A DNA stretch of 64,000 nt from Bradyrhizobium iriomotense (GCF_018129405.1 NZ_JAFCLP010000008.1:62001-126000), one strand, 5' to 3'. Positions 50,147-59,723 are shown, counted from the first letter of the stretch. Numbers and translations are program-made. Notes: a model not told the origin generated them from the letters alone.

Positions 50147-51940
50147 TCAGACCCCCGCCACCGACGTCCACAAATCCGCGAGCTTCTTCCGCAGCGCCTG
50201 CCGGCGTGTCAGCGGCGGCGGTGTCTCGTCCTCTTCCGGCAGGCGCAGGCCGACGACGTTGACGCGGCCGCCGGAGATGCTGCGTGCGACGAGGACGATC
50301 TCGTCCAGCGCGAGCTCGGCGCCCTCCTTCGGGGCGCGGTCGAGATGGACGTCGAAATAGTCGGCGAGCGTCAGCTTGCTCTCGTCGTCGCTCACCTTGA
50401 CGCCGTAGATCCCGGCAAGCTCCGCCAGCGTGTGCTCGCCTGAAACCATGAAGTCGCCGAGCAGATGCGGATCGGGCGCCGTGCTCGGCTGCATGTCGAC
50501 GAAGAAGCGGTCGAGCGACTCGGCCTTTTCCGGCGGCGCCAGCAGGTAGATGTAGTCGCCGGGCGCGATCGGATCGGCTTCCGTGGGCGTCAGGATGTTC
50601 TCGTTGCGGATCACCAGCGTCGGCTTCGACCAGGACGGGATCAGGCCGCGGCGGAAATACAGGCTCTTGGGACGCACCGGATAGCCGACCAGCTGCTGCT
50701 CGAGCTGGCCGGGCAGATCGAGCTCGACGCGGCGCGGGCCGCGCTCGGCGCGCGGCAGCGCGACGTGCAGCTTGCGCGCGGCAGGCGCCAGCGTCCAGCC
50801 CTGCAGCAACAGAGAGATGATGACGACGACGAAGGCGACGTCGAAATAGAGATAGGCCTTGGACAGGCCGACCAGCATCGGGATCGACGCCAGGAAGATC
50901 GCGACCGCACCGCGCAGGCCGGTCCAGGCGATGAAGATCTTTTCGCGCCAGTTGAAACGGAACGGCGCGAGGCACACGAACACCGCGAGTGGGCGCGCCA
51001 CCAGCATCAGGACGAGCGCGACGGCGACCGCCGGCAGCACGCTGGAGCCGAGCCGGCTCGGCGAAACCAGCAGGCCGAGCAGCACGAACATCACGATCTG
51101 CGCCAGCCAGGTCGCCGCATCCAGGAAGGTCACCACCGAATTATGCGCACGCGTCGGCCGGTTGCCGATGATGATGCCGGCGAGATAGACCGCGAGGAAG
51201 CCCGAGGCATGCATGATCTGCGAGCCGCCAAAGATGACCAGCGCCGCCGTGGTCACGAACGGCGCATGCAGGCCTTGCGGCAGCGCCACCTGGTTGAGCG
51301 CGATGACGACGAGGCGTCCGCCGAAGAAGCCGACGACGGCGCCCAGCACCGCCTCCTGCAAGAACTCCATCAGCACGTGACCCGCCGTGCCCGTTCCCAG
51401 CGAGATGTACTCGACCAGCATCAAGGTGAGGAAGATCGCGAAGGGATCGTTGGTGCCGGACTCCGCCTCCAGCGTCGCGCCGACGCGCGGGCGCAGGCGC
51501 AGGCCCTGGGTGTGGACCAGCAGGAACACCGCGGCGGCGTCGGTCGAGGCCACGACGGCGCCGACCAGCAGCGATTCCGCCCAGTTGAGATCGAGCGCGT
51601 ATTTGGCGAACGGCGCGGTGACCACCGCGGTCAGGAGCACGCCGACGGTGGCCAGCACCACGGACGGCGCAAGCACGGTGCTGATGCTGGCAAAGCGCGT
51701 CCGCAAGCCGCCGTCGAACAGGATCAGGGCGAGCGCCACCGAGCCGACCAGATAGGTGGTGCGGACGTCGTCGAACTGGAGCTGCCCGGGGCCGGAATCG
51801 CCGGCGAGCATGCCGATGACAAGGAAGACGAGCAGCAGGGGCGCGCCGAAGCGCAGCGCAAGCAGGCTCGACAGGATGCCGGCCATGACGAGGACGGCGC
51901 CGAGCAATATGGCGAGGCTGACGGAGTCGAGGGAAGCCAT
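50147..51940 (-). CDS. Potassium/proton antiporter (CPA1, CvrA/NhaP2-like)
   Basis: The 597-residue protein has an N-terminal domain of about 12-13 membrane helices with GLRTRF, the ASTDAAAVF ion-site helix, and EAESGTNDPFAIFLTLMLVE, whose Asn-Asp is the antiporter signature. After about residue 400 come soluble regions, first a RCK-C/TrkA-C-like unit (NENILTPTEADPIAPGDYIYLLAPPE) and then a C-terminal acidic domain (DYFDVHLDRAPKEG, SGGRVNVVGLRLPEEDE). This is the layout of NhaP2/CvrA, which exchange K+ for H+ in response to internal ligands or pH. The ATG at 51940 gives the full first helix. It is a single gene, convergent with no one, and flanked by repeats. Confidence 0.92.
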   Translation of the reverse strand: MASLDSVSLAILLGAVLVMAGILSSLLALRFGAPLLLVFLVIGMLAGDSGPGQLQFDDVRTTYLVGSVALALILFDGGLRTRFASISTVLAPSVVLATVGVLLTAVVTAPFAKYALDLNWAESLLVGAVVASTDAAAVFLLVHTQGLRLRPRVGATLEAESGTNDPFAIFLTLMLVEYISLGTGTAGHVLMEFLQEAVLGAVVGFFGGRLVVIALNQVALPQGLHAPFVTTAALVIFGGSQIMHASGFLAVYLAGIIIGNRPTRAHNSVVTFLDAATWLAQIVMFVLLGLLVSPSRLGSSVLPAVAVALVLMLVARPLAVFVCLAPFRFNWREKIFIAWTGLRGAVAIFLASIPMLVGLSKAYLYFDVAFVVVIISLLLQGWTLAPAARKLHVALPRAERGPRRVELDLPGQLEQQLVGYPVRPKSLYFRRGLIPSWSKPTLVIRNENILTPTEADPIAPGDYIYLLAPPEKAESLDRFFVDMQPSTAPDPHLLGDFMVSGEHTLAELAGIYGVKVSDDESKLTLADYFDVHLDRAPKEGAELALDEIVLVARSISGGRVNVVGLRLPEEDETPPPLTRRQALRKKLADLWTSVAGV

Positions 51941-52000
51941 GCGGTGCTGCGGGTTTCCGGGTGATCAACGAATTCAGGTCAGGGGGCCACCGGCCGGGCA

Positions 52001-52150
52001 CTCCCTCGCCCCGCTTGCGGGGAGAGGGTGGGGTGAGGGGGAGTCTCCGCGAGGGTGGTAAGAGTTGGACTCGCGGAGAGTCCCCCTCACCCGAAATTCA
52101 AGCTGCGCTCGAATTTCGGCCTCTCCCCGCAAGCGGGGAGAGGCGAAGCG
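52001..52150. repeat. Long palindromic repeat (CTCTCCCCGCAAGCGGGGAGAG type)
   Basis: CCTCGCCCCGCTTGCGGGGA at the left and CTCTCCCCGCAAGCGGGGAG at the right are inverted and each is itself a hairpin. Between them GTGAGGGGGAGTCTCCGCGA and TCGCGGAGAGTCCCCCTCAC form a second inverted pair. A further short hairpin GAAATTCAAGCTGCGCTCGAATTTC lies inside (in two parts, GAAATTC and GAATTTC). The element lies between the divergent antiporter and MscS genes; nothing coding is seen in the 433-base gap. Confidence 0.8.
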
Positions 52151-52373
52151 CGCCGCCCTCGACGGAATTTCCCATCTCAAAAACATGTGCTTATGCATCC
52201 TTATCGTCGGCAGACTCGCGCGCCAACCCATTTTCTTCCGCTCGCGGCAATCTGCCCGTATTTTGCGGCCTTAACGCGCTTCACTTACCGGTGTATCGAT
52301 GGCCGGGCCGCACCCTTTGTGGGATTCTGCGGCGCCCTCGAATCAATACCTGCCCCGTTTCCCGACGAGACCG

Positions 52374-53690
52374 ATGGACATGGACCTCAAAGACTTCATG
52401 GAGTTCGTGCAGACGACCGCACGCAGTGTCGGCGCGGAAATCTCCTCACCCTGGTTCTACCTGCAATTTGGTCTCATTCTCGCGGCAGCCGGCATCGCCT
52501 ATGCCGCGGAAGCCGGCATTCGCAACCGCGTCGACATGACATCGCTGGCCATGGGCTGGCCGCTGCCGCTCCGGCACTTCTCGCGGGTGATGATGTCGAG
52601 CGCCTCGACGGCGGTGTTCACCCTGCTCGTGATCATCTCGCGCGTCGTGATGTACCACGCGACCTGGCCGAGCCGCAGCTATCTCCTGATGGTCGCCGCC
52701 AAGATGGGGCTGGCCTGGCTCGTGATCCGGCTGGTGACCTCGGTGCTGCGCAACGCCTTCATCGTCAAGCTGGTGTCGATCACGGCCTGGTTCGTCGCGG
52801 CTCTGTCCATCATCGGCCAGCTTGACACCACCGTCGATCTGCTCGACTCCTTCGCGATCGTGCTCGGCGGCCTCAGGCTGACGCCGCTGCTGGTGATCAA
52901 GGCCGGCGCGCTGCTGCTGATCGCGCTGTGGGCCACCAACATCGCCAGCAATTTCGCCGAGAGCCGGATCAATTCGACGACCGACCTGACGCCATCGGTG
53001 CAGGTGCTGCTGGTCAAGATCATCCGTATCGGGCTTCTTGCGGTCGCAATTGTCATTGCGCTCGGCGCGGTCGGCATCGATCTCTCGGCGCTTGCGGTGT
53101 TCTCCGGCGCAGTCGGCGTCGGCATCGGTATCGGCCTGCAGAAGATCGTGGCCAATTTCATCTCGGGGATCATCCTGCTCGCCGACAAATCGGTGAAGCC
53201 CGGCGACCTCGTCACCATCGGCGACAACACCGGGCGGATCAGCGCGATGAAGACGCGCTATATTTCAGTCGCCGCCGGCGACGGGCGCGAATTCCTGGTG
53301 CCGAACGAGGATCTGGTGACGCAGAAGGTCGTCAACTGGACCTATACCGACAAGAACACGCTGGTGAAGATCGCCTTCGGCACCAATTACGACGCCGACC
53401 CGCGCCTGGTCACCAAGCTCGCCGCCGAGACCGCCGCCGCCCATCCGCGCGCCACCAAGGGCAAGGCGCCGAACAGCATTTTGACCGAGTTCACGGAAGC
53501 CGGCATGAAATTCTCGCTGACCTTCTGGATCGCGGACCCCGACGGCATGGACAACGTCAAGAGCGACGTGATGCTGGCGCTGTGGGACGCCTTCAAGCGC
53601 GAGGGCATCCGGGTTCCCTACCCCGTCCGCGAAATCCGCATCCGCGGCGGCGCCCTGCCGGTGGAAACCACCGTGGAAGTCCCGAATTAA
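52374..53690 (+). CDS. MscS-family mechanosensitive ion channel
   Basis: The 438-residue protein has five or so membrane helices before the MscS core. The pore helix (AVFSGAVGVGIGIGLQKIVANFISGIILL, read as GAVGVGIGIGLQ and IVANFISGIILL) is Gly/Ala-rich as in TM3 of MscS. It is followed by the beta domain VKPGDLVTIGDNTGRISAMKTRY and a C-terminal alpha/beta domain. Such channels open under membrane tension and release solutes during osmotic downshock. The ATG at 52374 is preferred to an in-frame ATG at 52299 because the upstream part lacks a hydrophobic or conserved character. It is a single gene. Confidence 0.9.
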   Translation: MDMDLKDFMEFVQTTARSVGAEISSPWFYLQFGLILAAAGIAYAAEAGIRNRVDMTSLAMGWPLPLRHFSRVMMSSASTAVFTLLVIISRVVMYHATWPSRSYLLMVAAKMGLAWLVIRLVTSVLRNAFIVKLVSITAWFVAALSIIGQLDTTVDLLDSFAIVLGGLRLTPLLVIKAGALLLIALWATNIASNFAESRINSTTDLTPSVQVLLVKIIRIGLLAVAIVIALGAVGIDLSALAVFSGAVGVGIGIGLQKIVANFISGIILLADKSVKPGDLVTIGDNTGRISAMKTRYISVAAGDGREFLVPNEDLVTQKVVNWTYTDKNTLVKIAFGTNYDADPRLVTKLAAETAAAHPRATKGKAPNSILTEFTEAGMKFSLTFWIADPDGMDNVKSDVMLALWDAFKREGIRVPYPVREIRIRGGALPVETTVEVPN

Positions 53691-53730
53691 GCCCGCTTTC
53701 GGGCGCAAGGACCGGTAAGATTCTTGTTTT

Positions 53731-53778
53731 GACGCGTTTTCTTCACGCGAACCGGTGGCCACTTCGCTCGAAAACGCT
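53731..53778. repeat. GACGCGTTTTCTTCACGCGAACCGG intergenic repeat
   Basis: The element GACGCGTTTTCTTCACGCGA followed by ACCGGTGGCCACTTCGCTCG and AAAACGCT has complementary ends (GCGTTTTC / GAAAACGC). I recall this motif as very common between genes in Bradyrhizobium and other Rhizobiales. Only one copy is seen here. Confidence 0.65.
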
Positions 53779-53875
53779 CTGCCTTGGCTTGCACGAAGGC
53801 GGGCAATCATTAAATTAGGGCCTGAAATCAAGCCTTTCCACCGACATCGAGATCAGCCCGGAAGACCGCACAAGC

Positions 53876-54694
53876 ATGAGCTACGTCGAAGCCACCGATA
53901 CCTCCCTGCGCAAGACCGGACAGATCAAGCTGCATGGGCCAGCCGCCTTTGCCGGCATGCGCAAGGCCGGCGCGCTGGTGGCCAAGTGCCTCGACGCGCT
54001 CACCGACATCGTCGGGCCCGGCGTGCCGACCTCGAAGATCGACGAATTCGTCCGCGACTTCGCCTTCAGCCACGGCGCCTATCCGGCGACGCTGATGTAT
54101 CGCGGCTATCGCTACTCGACCTGCACCTCGCTCAACCACGTGGTCTGCCACGGCATGCCCGGCGACCGTCCGCTGAAGGAAGGCGACATCGTCAACATCG
54201 ACGTCACCTTCATCGTCGACGGCTGGTATGGCGATTCCAGCCGGATGTATGCGGTCGGCCCGATCGCGCGCAAGGCCGAGCGGCTGATCGAGGTGACGTA
54301 TGAAGCGATGATGCGCGGCATCGCCGCCGTGAAGCCCGGCGCCACCACCGGCGACATCGGCCACGCCATCCAGAGCTTTGTCGAGCCGCAGGGCATGAGC
54401 GTGGTGCGCGATTTCTGCGGCCATGGCCTCGGGCGCATGTTCCACGACGAGCCGAACATCATCCATATCGGCCGGCCCGGCGAAGGCGTGCAGCTCAAGC
54501 CCGGCATGTTCTTCACCATCGAGCCGATGATCAATCTCGGCAAGCCGCATGTGAAGATCCTCTCCGACGGCTGGACCGCGGTGACCCGCGACCGCTCGCT
54601 GTCGGCGCAGTTCGAGCACTCCGTCGGCGTCACGGCGACGGGTGTCGAGATCTTCACGCTGTCGGAGCGGCACGGCGAGAAGCAGATCGGGTGA
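53876..54694 (+). CDS. map: Methionine aminopeptidase, type I
   Basis: The 272-residue enzyme removes the N-terminal Met of new proteins. All five metal ligands are present: Asp109, Asp120, His183 (CGHGLG), Glu216 (FFTIEPM) and Glu247 (AQFEHSVGVT), with the substrate His92 in VVCHGMPG. It is about the usual length of alphaproteobacterial type I enzymes and lacks the zinc-finger extension of eukaryotic forms. It precedes radC by 91 bases on the same strand. Another map copy often exists next to secY or rpsB in these genomes, so this may be one of two. Confidence 0.95.
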   Translation: MSYVEATDTSLRKTGQIKLHGPAAFAGMRKAGALVAKCLDALTDIVGPGVPTSKIDEFVRDFAFSHGAYPATLMYRGYRYSTCTSLNHVVCHGMPGDRPLKEGDIVNIDVTFIVDGWYGDSSRMYAVGPIARKAERLIEVTYEAMMRGIAAVKPGATTGDIGHAIQSFVEPQGMSVVRDFCGHGLGRMFHDEPNIIHIGRPGEGVQLKPGMFFTIEPMINLGKPHVKILSDGWTAVTRDRSLSAQFEHSVGVTATGVEIFTLSERHGEKQIG

Positions 54695-54785
54695 GCCCCT
54701 AGGGGGGCGCCGGCCAGGGTGAATCGGATTTGCTGCCGCAATTGACGGTTGCAAAAGCGGAGTTCCCCGGCAAAACTGGCGGCCG

Positions 54786-55499
54786 ATGCCCGCCAAGCCG
54801 GACCACGACAAGAGCAAGCCGGAGGATGCGCCGCACTATCACGGCCATCGCGAACGGCTGCGCGAGCGCTTTTACAGCGCGGGCGCGGATGCGCTCAGCG
54901 ACTACGAGCTGCTGGAGATGGCGCTGTTTCCGGCGCTGCCGCGGCGCGACACAAAACCGCTGGCGAAGACGCTGATCAAGACTTTTGGCTCGTTCGCCGA
55001 AGTGGTCCATGCGCCCGTGGCGCGCCTGCGCGAGATCGACGGCATCGGCGAATCCGCGATCAACCAGCTCAAGCTGATCGCCGCAGCCGCACATCGCGTC
55101 GCCAAGGGCGAGGTCAACAGCCGCAACGCGCTGTCGTCGTGGAACGAGGTGATCGACTATTGCCGCACCAGCATGGCGTTCGCCGACAAGGAGCAATTCC
55201 GCCTGCTCTTCCTCGACAAGCGCAACCAGCTGATCGCCGACGAGGTGCAGCAGACCGGCACCGTCGACCACACCCCGGTCTATCCGCGCGAGGTGATCAA
55301 GCGCGCGCTGGAATTGTCGGCGACCGCGCTGATCCTGGTGCACAACCACCCCTCCGGCGATCCCTCGCCCTCCCAGGCCGACATCCAGATGACGAAAGCG
55401 ATCATCGACATCGCAAAGCCGCTGGGGATCGCCGTGCACGATCACATCATCGTCGGCAGAAGCGGCCACGCCAGCCTGCGCGGGATGCGGCTGATCTAG
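54786..55499 (+). CDS. radC: RadC-family JAB-domain protein
   Basis: The 237-residue protein has an N-terminal UPF0758 helix-hairpin region ([18 protein letters not shown]) and a C-terminal JAMM metallo-domain, [14 protein letters not shown], with His186, His188, Ser196 and Asp199 as zinc ligands. The name RadC is historical, and a role in recombination repair is doubtful; JAMM domains act on isopeptides or nucleic acid in other contexts. The start ATG at 54786 lies downstream of map on the same strand. Confidence 0.93.
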   Translation: MPAKPDHDKSKPEDAPHYHGHRERLRERFYSAGADALSDYELLEMALFPALPRRDTKPLAKTLIKTFGSFAEVVHAPVARLREIDGIGESAINQLKLIAAAAHRVAKGEVNSRNALSSWNEVIDYCRTSMAFADKEQFRLLFLDKRNQLIADEVQQTGTVDHTPVYPREVIKRALELSATALILVHNHPSGDPSPSQADIQMTKAIIDIAKPLGIAVHDHIIVGRSGHASLRGMRLI

Positions 55500-55526
55500 A
55501 ACCCCGAATCAAGTAGCAAGAGCAGT

Positions 55527-56312
55527 ATGAGCGACTGGCTGCACAATCTGCCGCTGCCCTGGATGGCGCTGGTGATCTTCGGATTCACCTATTCCCTGGC
55601 CGCGGCCATCTTCGCGGGCGTCGCGCTGGCCGCGACTGAGGAGCGCGCCAAATCGCTGAAGGCGATCTCGCCGGGGATGCTGCCGGTGCTCGGCATCATC
55701 TTCGGCCTGTTCGTCGCCTTCACCGCGGCGCAGGTCTGGGGCGACAGCGACCGTGCCAGCGCCGCGGTGAGCCGCGAGGCCAGCGCGCTGCGCAGCGCCG
55801 TGCTGCTCGCCGCCGGCCTGCCGGCGGAGCAGGATGCGAAGCTGCGCGGCCTCGTCCGCGACTATGTGGGACAGGCCGTCGCCGTGGAATGGCCGATGAT
55901 GGCGCATCAGGAGGCTTCGCTGAAGGTGACGCCGCCTGCGCTCGCCGATGCCCTGCAGCTCGTCATCACGATGGCGCCGCAAGGCACCGGTCAGGCCAAT
56001 GTGCAGCGCGAGCTGATCGCCGCGCTGGAGCAGGCGCTGGACGCACGGCGGCAGCGGATCATCGTCAGCCTCGCCGCGGTGAACCCGGTCAAATGGTGGT
56101 GCCTATACCTCCAGGCCGCCTGCGCGCTGCTGGTGATCGGCCTCGTCCATTGCGACAACCGCCTGGGATCGGCGGTCGCGATGGGCCTGTTCGCGACCGG
56201 GGTCGCCACCTCCGTCCTGCTGATCGCCGCGCACGACCGGCCGTTCGCCGGCCAGATCTCGATCCAGCCGGAGCCGCTGCTGCAGATCATGCCGGAGACA
56301 GCGAAGAGCTAG
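55527..56312 (+). CDS. DUF4239-type membrane protein
   Basis: The 261-residue protein has two membrane segments near the N-terminus (WMALVIFGFTYSLAAAIFAG and GMLPVLGIIFGLFVAFTAAQ), a soluble helical region, and two more near the C-terminus (LQAACALLVIGL and MGLFATGVATSVLLIA). The arrangement 2 + 2 around a helical core fits DUF4239, proposed to be related to bestrophin-like channels. No function is established. It follows radC by 27 bases and could be co-transcribed with it. Confidence 0.8.
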   Translation: MSDWLHNLPLPWMALVIFGFTYSLAAAIFAGVALAATEERAKSLKAISPGMLPVLGIIFGLFVAFTAAQVWGDSDRASAAVSREASALRSAVLLAAGLPAEQDAKLRGLVRDYVGQAVAVEWPMMAHQEASLKVTPPALADALQLVITMAPQGTGQANVQRELIAALEQALDARRQRIIVSLAAVNPVKWWCLYLQAACALLVIGLVHCDNRLGSAVAMGLFATGVATSVLLIAAHDRPFAGQISIQPEPLLQIMPETAKS

Positions 56313-56330
56313 AGCGCGGCCGCTCGCGCC

Positions 56331-56651
56331 TTAATAGCAATAGCGGGGATCGACCCGGACGTAATAGCCATCGGGCCGTTGCATGTAGCAGCCGCGCTGA
56401 TAGGCGTAGTAGCCGGAGCGGCGGCGCTCGCCTTCGGAGGCGATCGCGGCGCCCGTGCCGGCACCAACGACGGCGCCGATGGCCGCGCCACGGCCTCCGC
56501 CGAGCGCGCCGCCGAGGATCGCACCGCCGACGCCGCCGATGATCGCACCGCCAACGGCATCCTGCGCCGCCGCCTCATGCCCCGGCACCGCCATTGCGAC
56601 CGTCAGACATGCGGCGATTCCGAAACCTCCAATGCGAAGACTTCTGGGCAT
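56331..56651 (-). CDS. Glycine-zipper exported protein
   Basis: The ATG at 56651 is preceded by GGGGAGGGGAAC, an excellent ribosome-binding site, and gives 106 residues. A signal peptide is followed by a glycine-zipper segment (GGAIIGGVGGAILGGALGGG and AAIGAVVGAGTGAA), which should pack as one or two membrane helices. The C-terminal tail, ending YYAYQRGCYMQRPDGYYVRV, is aromatic-rich with two Cys. It resembles the small YMGG/17-kDa-antigen-like proteins of the outer envelope. Its role is unknown. It converges with the DUF4239 gene. Confidence 0.83.
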   Translation of the reverse strand: MPRSLRIGGFGIAACLTVAMAVPGHEAAAQDAVGGAIIGGVGGAILGGALGGGRGAAIGAVVGAGTGAAIASEGERRRSGYYAYQRGCYMQRPDGYYVRVDPRYCY

Positions 56652-56947
56652 GTTCCCCTCCCCTTTTGGAGAGGCAAATTTTAACGCCCGGCGGGATTCG
56701 GGCCAGATCAAATTCGCCTGCCTTGCGGCTCCCGGCACCATTGCCGAGTTGAACGAGGGCAGGACAGTCGGCGGCGAGCCTGTCACAGCGCGCCGTAACC
56801 CGACGGCATCGTTTGATCCTGATGACCAGCCACCGGTCACCTGGATCCGTCGCGCTCGCTTTGGTTGTGTAAGCGTGGTACGCATTGACGACCGCGCGCT
56901 GATCTTCTGTTGCCGAAACACGCTTCAGTCATGCGAGGGTGGCGAGA

Positions 56948-58855
56948 ATGACGAGTACGGCCGGGTACCGCTCTGGATACAGTCTCTCCGCGCGCCTCCT
57001 GCTTGGCGCTGGCATATTGCTCATTGGCGTGCTTCCGGATCATGCGGAGGAGGCGCTGTACTCGCGTGGCGAGGCGCTCTACCGCACGCACTGCTCATCC
57101 TGCCACGAGGGTGGCGTGGCACGCGCGCCTGACGCCAGCGCGCTGCGGCAATTCAGGCCTGAGCGGATAAGCTTTACCTTGATGTTCGGCATGATGAGCC
57201 AGCAGGGGCGCGACCTGAGCCAAGACGAAATTCAGGCAATCGTTCGCTATCTCGTCGGAACAACGCCGGAGCAGCAGCAGCCGCTGCCGGATTCCACGTG
57301 TGGCGAGCGGGCCCCCGCGCTTGCGGACGCTTCGTTGCCGCGCTGGAACGGCTGGGGCGTCGATATCGCTCAACACCGGTTTCAACCCGCTGGCATGGCC
57401 CAGCTTTCGCCGGACGATGTTCCGCGCCTGAAGCTCAAATGGGCGTTCGGCTTTCCCGGCGACACCAGAGCCTACGCGCAGCCGACGGTTTGGGGCGGCC
57501 GGGTCTTCGTGGGCAGTGCGGGTGGCAAGGTCTATGCGCTGGATGCCAGACTTGGCTGCCAACGCTGGGTGTTCGACGCCGGCTTCGGCGTACGCACCGC
57601 GATCACCATCGGCGAGGATGAGCGCGGCACGACCGCCTATTTCGGCGATCAGCGCGGTGAAGCTTATGCGCTCGATGCCGAGAGCGGAAAGCTGCTGTGG
57701 AGGAGACGTGTGGATGCGCATGCGGGAGCCGTGATCACGGGCGCGCCGACATTGGCCAACAATGTGCTTTACGTGCCGGTCTCCTCCGTCGAGGAGGTAT
57801 TGGCGATCGATCCGCGCTATTCCTGCTGCACGTTCCGCGGTCTGATTGCCGCGCTCGACGCCAGGACCGGCGAGGTGCTGTGGCGCGGCTATGTCAGCCC
57901 GCCGGCCCAGCCAATCCGCCTCAACGAGATCGGTGTCCAGCTCTTCGGACCCTCCGGGGGCGCGATCTGGTCGTCGCCGACCGTCGACCTCCAGACAAAT
58001 CGGATCTATGCGACGACGGGCGACAGCTATCTGGACCCGGCTTCCACGACCTCCGACGCGTTTGTGGCCTTCGATCTGGGCACGGGGCGGCTCGCCTGGT
58101 CGCGACAGATGACCGAGGGTGATGCCTACAACATCGCGTGCAGCGGCCAGTATCGCGCCAACTGCCCCGGTACCAAGGGACCCGATTTCGATTTCGGCTC
58201 CTCTCCGATCCTGGTCGATCTGCATGACGGACGTCGTGCGCTCGTTGCCGGCCAGAAATCCGGCATCGTGTACGCGCTCGATCCGGACCGCGATGGTGCA
58301 ATCATCTGGCAGCGCCGGGTGGGACTCGGCAGCACGCTCGGCGGCGTGCAATGGGGCTCGGCTGCGGATGATGCGAACGTCTATGTCGCGGTGTCGGATG
58401 TCGGCCTGAAGACCGTGCCACCGTCCACCGCCGGCGCGCAGAAATCGGTCTTTGGGATCCCCATGAAGCTCGATCCAAGTCAGGGCGGCGGGCTGTACGC
58501 GTTGAACCAGGCGACGGGCGAGATCGTCTGGCACGCCGCACATCCTGGCTGCGGAGATCGGCCGGGATGCAGCCCTGCGCAGTCGGCTGCAGTAACGGCG
58601 ACTCCTGGTGTGGTGTTCTCCGGCGGACTGGACGGCCACCTCCGGGCTTATGCCGCCAAGAGCGGCGAAATCATCTGGGACGTCGACACCATGCGGGACT
58701 ATGCGACCGTAAACGGCGTATCGGCGCATGGCGGCTCGCTCGATGGACCGGGACCGGTGATCGCCGGAGGCATTCTCTACGTCAACTCGGGCTACACAAA
58801 TTATGGTACCGCACCCGGCAACGTGCTGCTCGCCTTCTCCGTGGACGGGCAATAG
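56948..58855 (+). CDS. PVA-dehydrogenase-like quinohaemoprotein (cytochrome c + PQQ propeller)
   Basis: From the ATG at 56948 (GAGGG upstream) the protein has 635 residues. After a signal peptide it carries a cytochrome c domain with the haem site Cys49-Ser-Ser-Cys52-His53, and then an eight-bladed PQQ propeller (repeats GGKVYALDA, GEAYALDAESGKLLWRR, GLIAALDARTGEVLWRG, GGLYALNQATGEIVW and others). A vicinal disulphide pair is visible in YSCCTF. An N-terminal haem before the propeller is the order in polyvinyl-alcohol dehydrogenase, whereas alcohol dehydrogenase quinohaemoproteins have it at the C-terminus. It should oxidise an alcohol in the periplasm and pass electrons to cytochromes; the natural substrate is unknown. 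Confidence 0.83.
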   Translation: MTSTAGYRSGYSLSARLLLGAGILLIGVLPDHAEEALYSRGEALYRTHCSSCHEGGVARAPDASALRQFRPERISFTLMFGMMSQQGRDLSQDEIQAIVRYLVGTTPEQQQPLPDSTCGERAPALADASLPRWNGWGVDIAQHRFQPAGMAQLSPDDVPRLKLKWAFGFPGDTRAYAQPTVWGGRVFVGSAGGKVYALDARLGCQRWVFDAGFGVRTAITIGEDERGTTAYFGDQRGEAYALDAESGKLLWRRRVDAHAGAVITGAPTLANNVLYVPVSSVEEVLAIDPRYSCCTFRGLIAALDARTGEVLWRGYVSPPAQPIRLNEIGVQLFGPSGGAIWSSPTVDLQTNRIYATTGDSYLDPASTTSDAFVAFDLGTGRLAWSRQMTEGDAYNIACSGQYRANCPGTKGPDFDFGSSPILVDLHDGRRALVAGQKSGIVYALDPDRDGAIIWQRRVGLGSTLGGVQWGSAADDANVYVAVSDVGLKTVPPSTAGAQKSVFGIPMKLDPSQGGGLYALNQATGEIVWHAAHPGCGDRPGCSPAQSAAVTATPGVVFSGGLDGHLRAYAAKSGEIIWDVDTMRDYATVNGVSAHGGSLDGPGPVIAGGILYVNSGYTNYGTAPGNVLLAFSVDGQ

Positions 58856-58923
58856 GCGAAGCGACACGATCTATGAGTACGCGTCCCGGTGCTTGGCTTC
58901 ACGGGACTTTGGTCGCGGCAGCC

Positions 58924-59232
58924 TCACTTGACGAGCACGAAGGCGACGACGATGTGCTCCGGCGTCTGCTTGAATTCGGTGGTGACGGCCTCGCGGACCA
59001 ACCCTGCGAGCTCGTTCAGGGGCTTGTCTTCATAGGGCCGCGGGAACTGGACCGTGACCGATAGCAGCCGCCCATTGTGCCAGTTGAATCCGACCTGCGG
59101 CTTGACGCCGGTCGATTGCTCGAGGTCGGCCGCCACGGCTTTCGACTGCTTGAACCCTTCCGTCACCGTGCTGACGGCATCGCAGCCCGCAAGGATCGTT
59201 GCGCAGACGAGCAGCAGCATAAATCTGGACAT
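58924..59232 (-). CDS. Small hypothetical lipoprotein
   Basis: From the ATG at 59232 (GGGA upstream) the protein has 102 residues. It has a lipoprotein signal (MSRFMLLLVCATILAGC), with the lipobox ILAGC. The mature part contains LLSVTVQFPRPYEDKPLNEL and a C-terminal VTTEFKQTPEHIVVAFVLV. No enzymatic motif is seen. It is probably anchored in the inner or outer membrane facing the periplasm. It converges with the PVA-dehydrogenase-like gene. I do not recognise the family. Confidence 0.72.
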   Translation of the reverse strand: MSRFMLLLVCATILAGCDAVSTVTEGFKQSKAVAADLEQSTGVKPQVGFNWHNGRLLSVTVQFPRPYEDKPLNELAGLVREAVTTEFKQTPEHIVVAFVLVK

Positions 59233-59345
59233 GGGATTCCCACCGGTGATGACGAGGCACATGATTGTTCCACAATGCCACTGACGTCAACGGGTGGTTG
59301 TATTGAAGGGTCGATGCCCACCGGCTCAAACCGGCCGTGAGCCTG

Positions 59346-59723
59346 TCATCCTGGTTCGATCCAGCGCTGCACGGCGTCGGCGGTGTCTGCCGGCGTGGTG
59401 TTGAAGCAGATCGCGGCCTCCGGCGCGAGGCGATGGACGAGGTTGAGCACCTTCTCGAACAGCGGCAGCCGCTCCCTGGGCTCGCGCAGGCCGGCGCCGA
59501 TCACGATGCAGTCGAAGCGCTCCTCACGCAGCGCCGCCGCGACGCTGGCTTCCGCGGCCGCGTCGACATCGATCAGGCAGCTCGTGACCTCGAAGCCGCG
59601 ATCGCGCAGGCGCAGCAGCTGCGCCTCGATATAGTTGCGCACGAGATCCGGCGTGAGCTGCGGGAATGCGCTGTAATCGGCAACGCCGGGTTCGATGCCG
59701 ATCGCGAGGACGCGCTTGGCCAT
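59346..59723 (-). CDS. Hypothetical Rossmann-like cytoplasmic protein
   Basis: The ATG at 59723 has AAGGAGG upstream and gives 125 residues; the longer frame upstream is not supported. The pattern is alternating strands and helices: VLAIGIEPGV, then VRNYIEAQLLRLRDRGFEVT, CLIDVD, FDCIVIGAGLREPRERL, VHRLAPEAAICFNTTP. It resembles a small receiver- or flavodoxin-like fold without an obvious cofactor motif. Possible role as a ligand or protein binder is inference. It is divergent from the lysin-like gene. Confidence 0.7.
   Translation of the reverse strand: MAKRVLAIGIEPGVADYSAFPQLTPDLVRNYIEAQLLRLRDRGFEVTSCLIDVDAAAEASVAAALREERFDCIVIGAGLREPRERLPLFEKVLNLVHRLAPEAAICFNTTPADTADAVQRWIEPG

Noticed and set aside
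57095-58867. Open frame of 590 codons opposite the quinohaemoprotein
   Set aside because: Shadow of the PQQ propeller gene; no domain motif visible.
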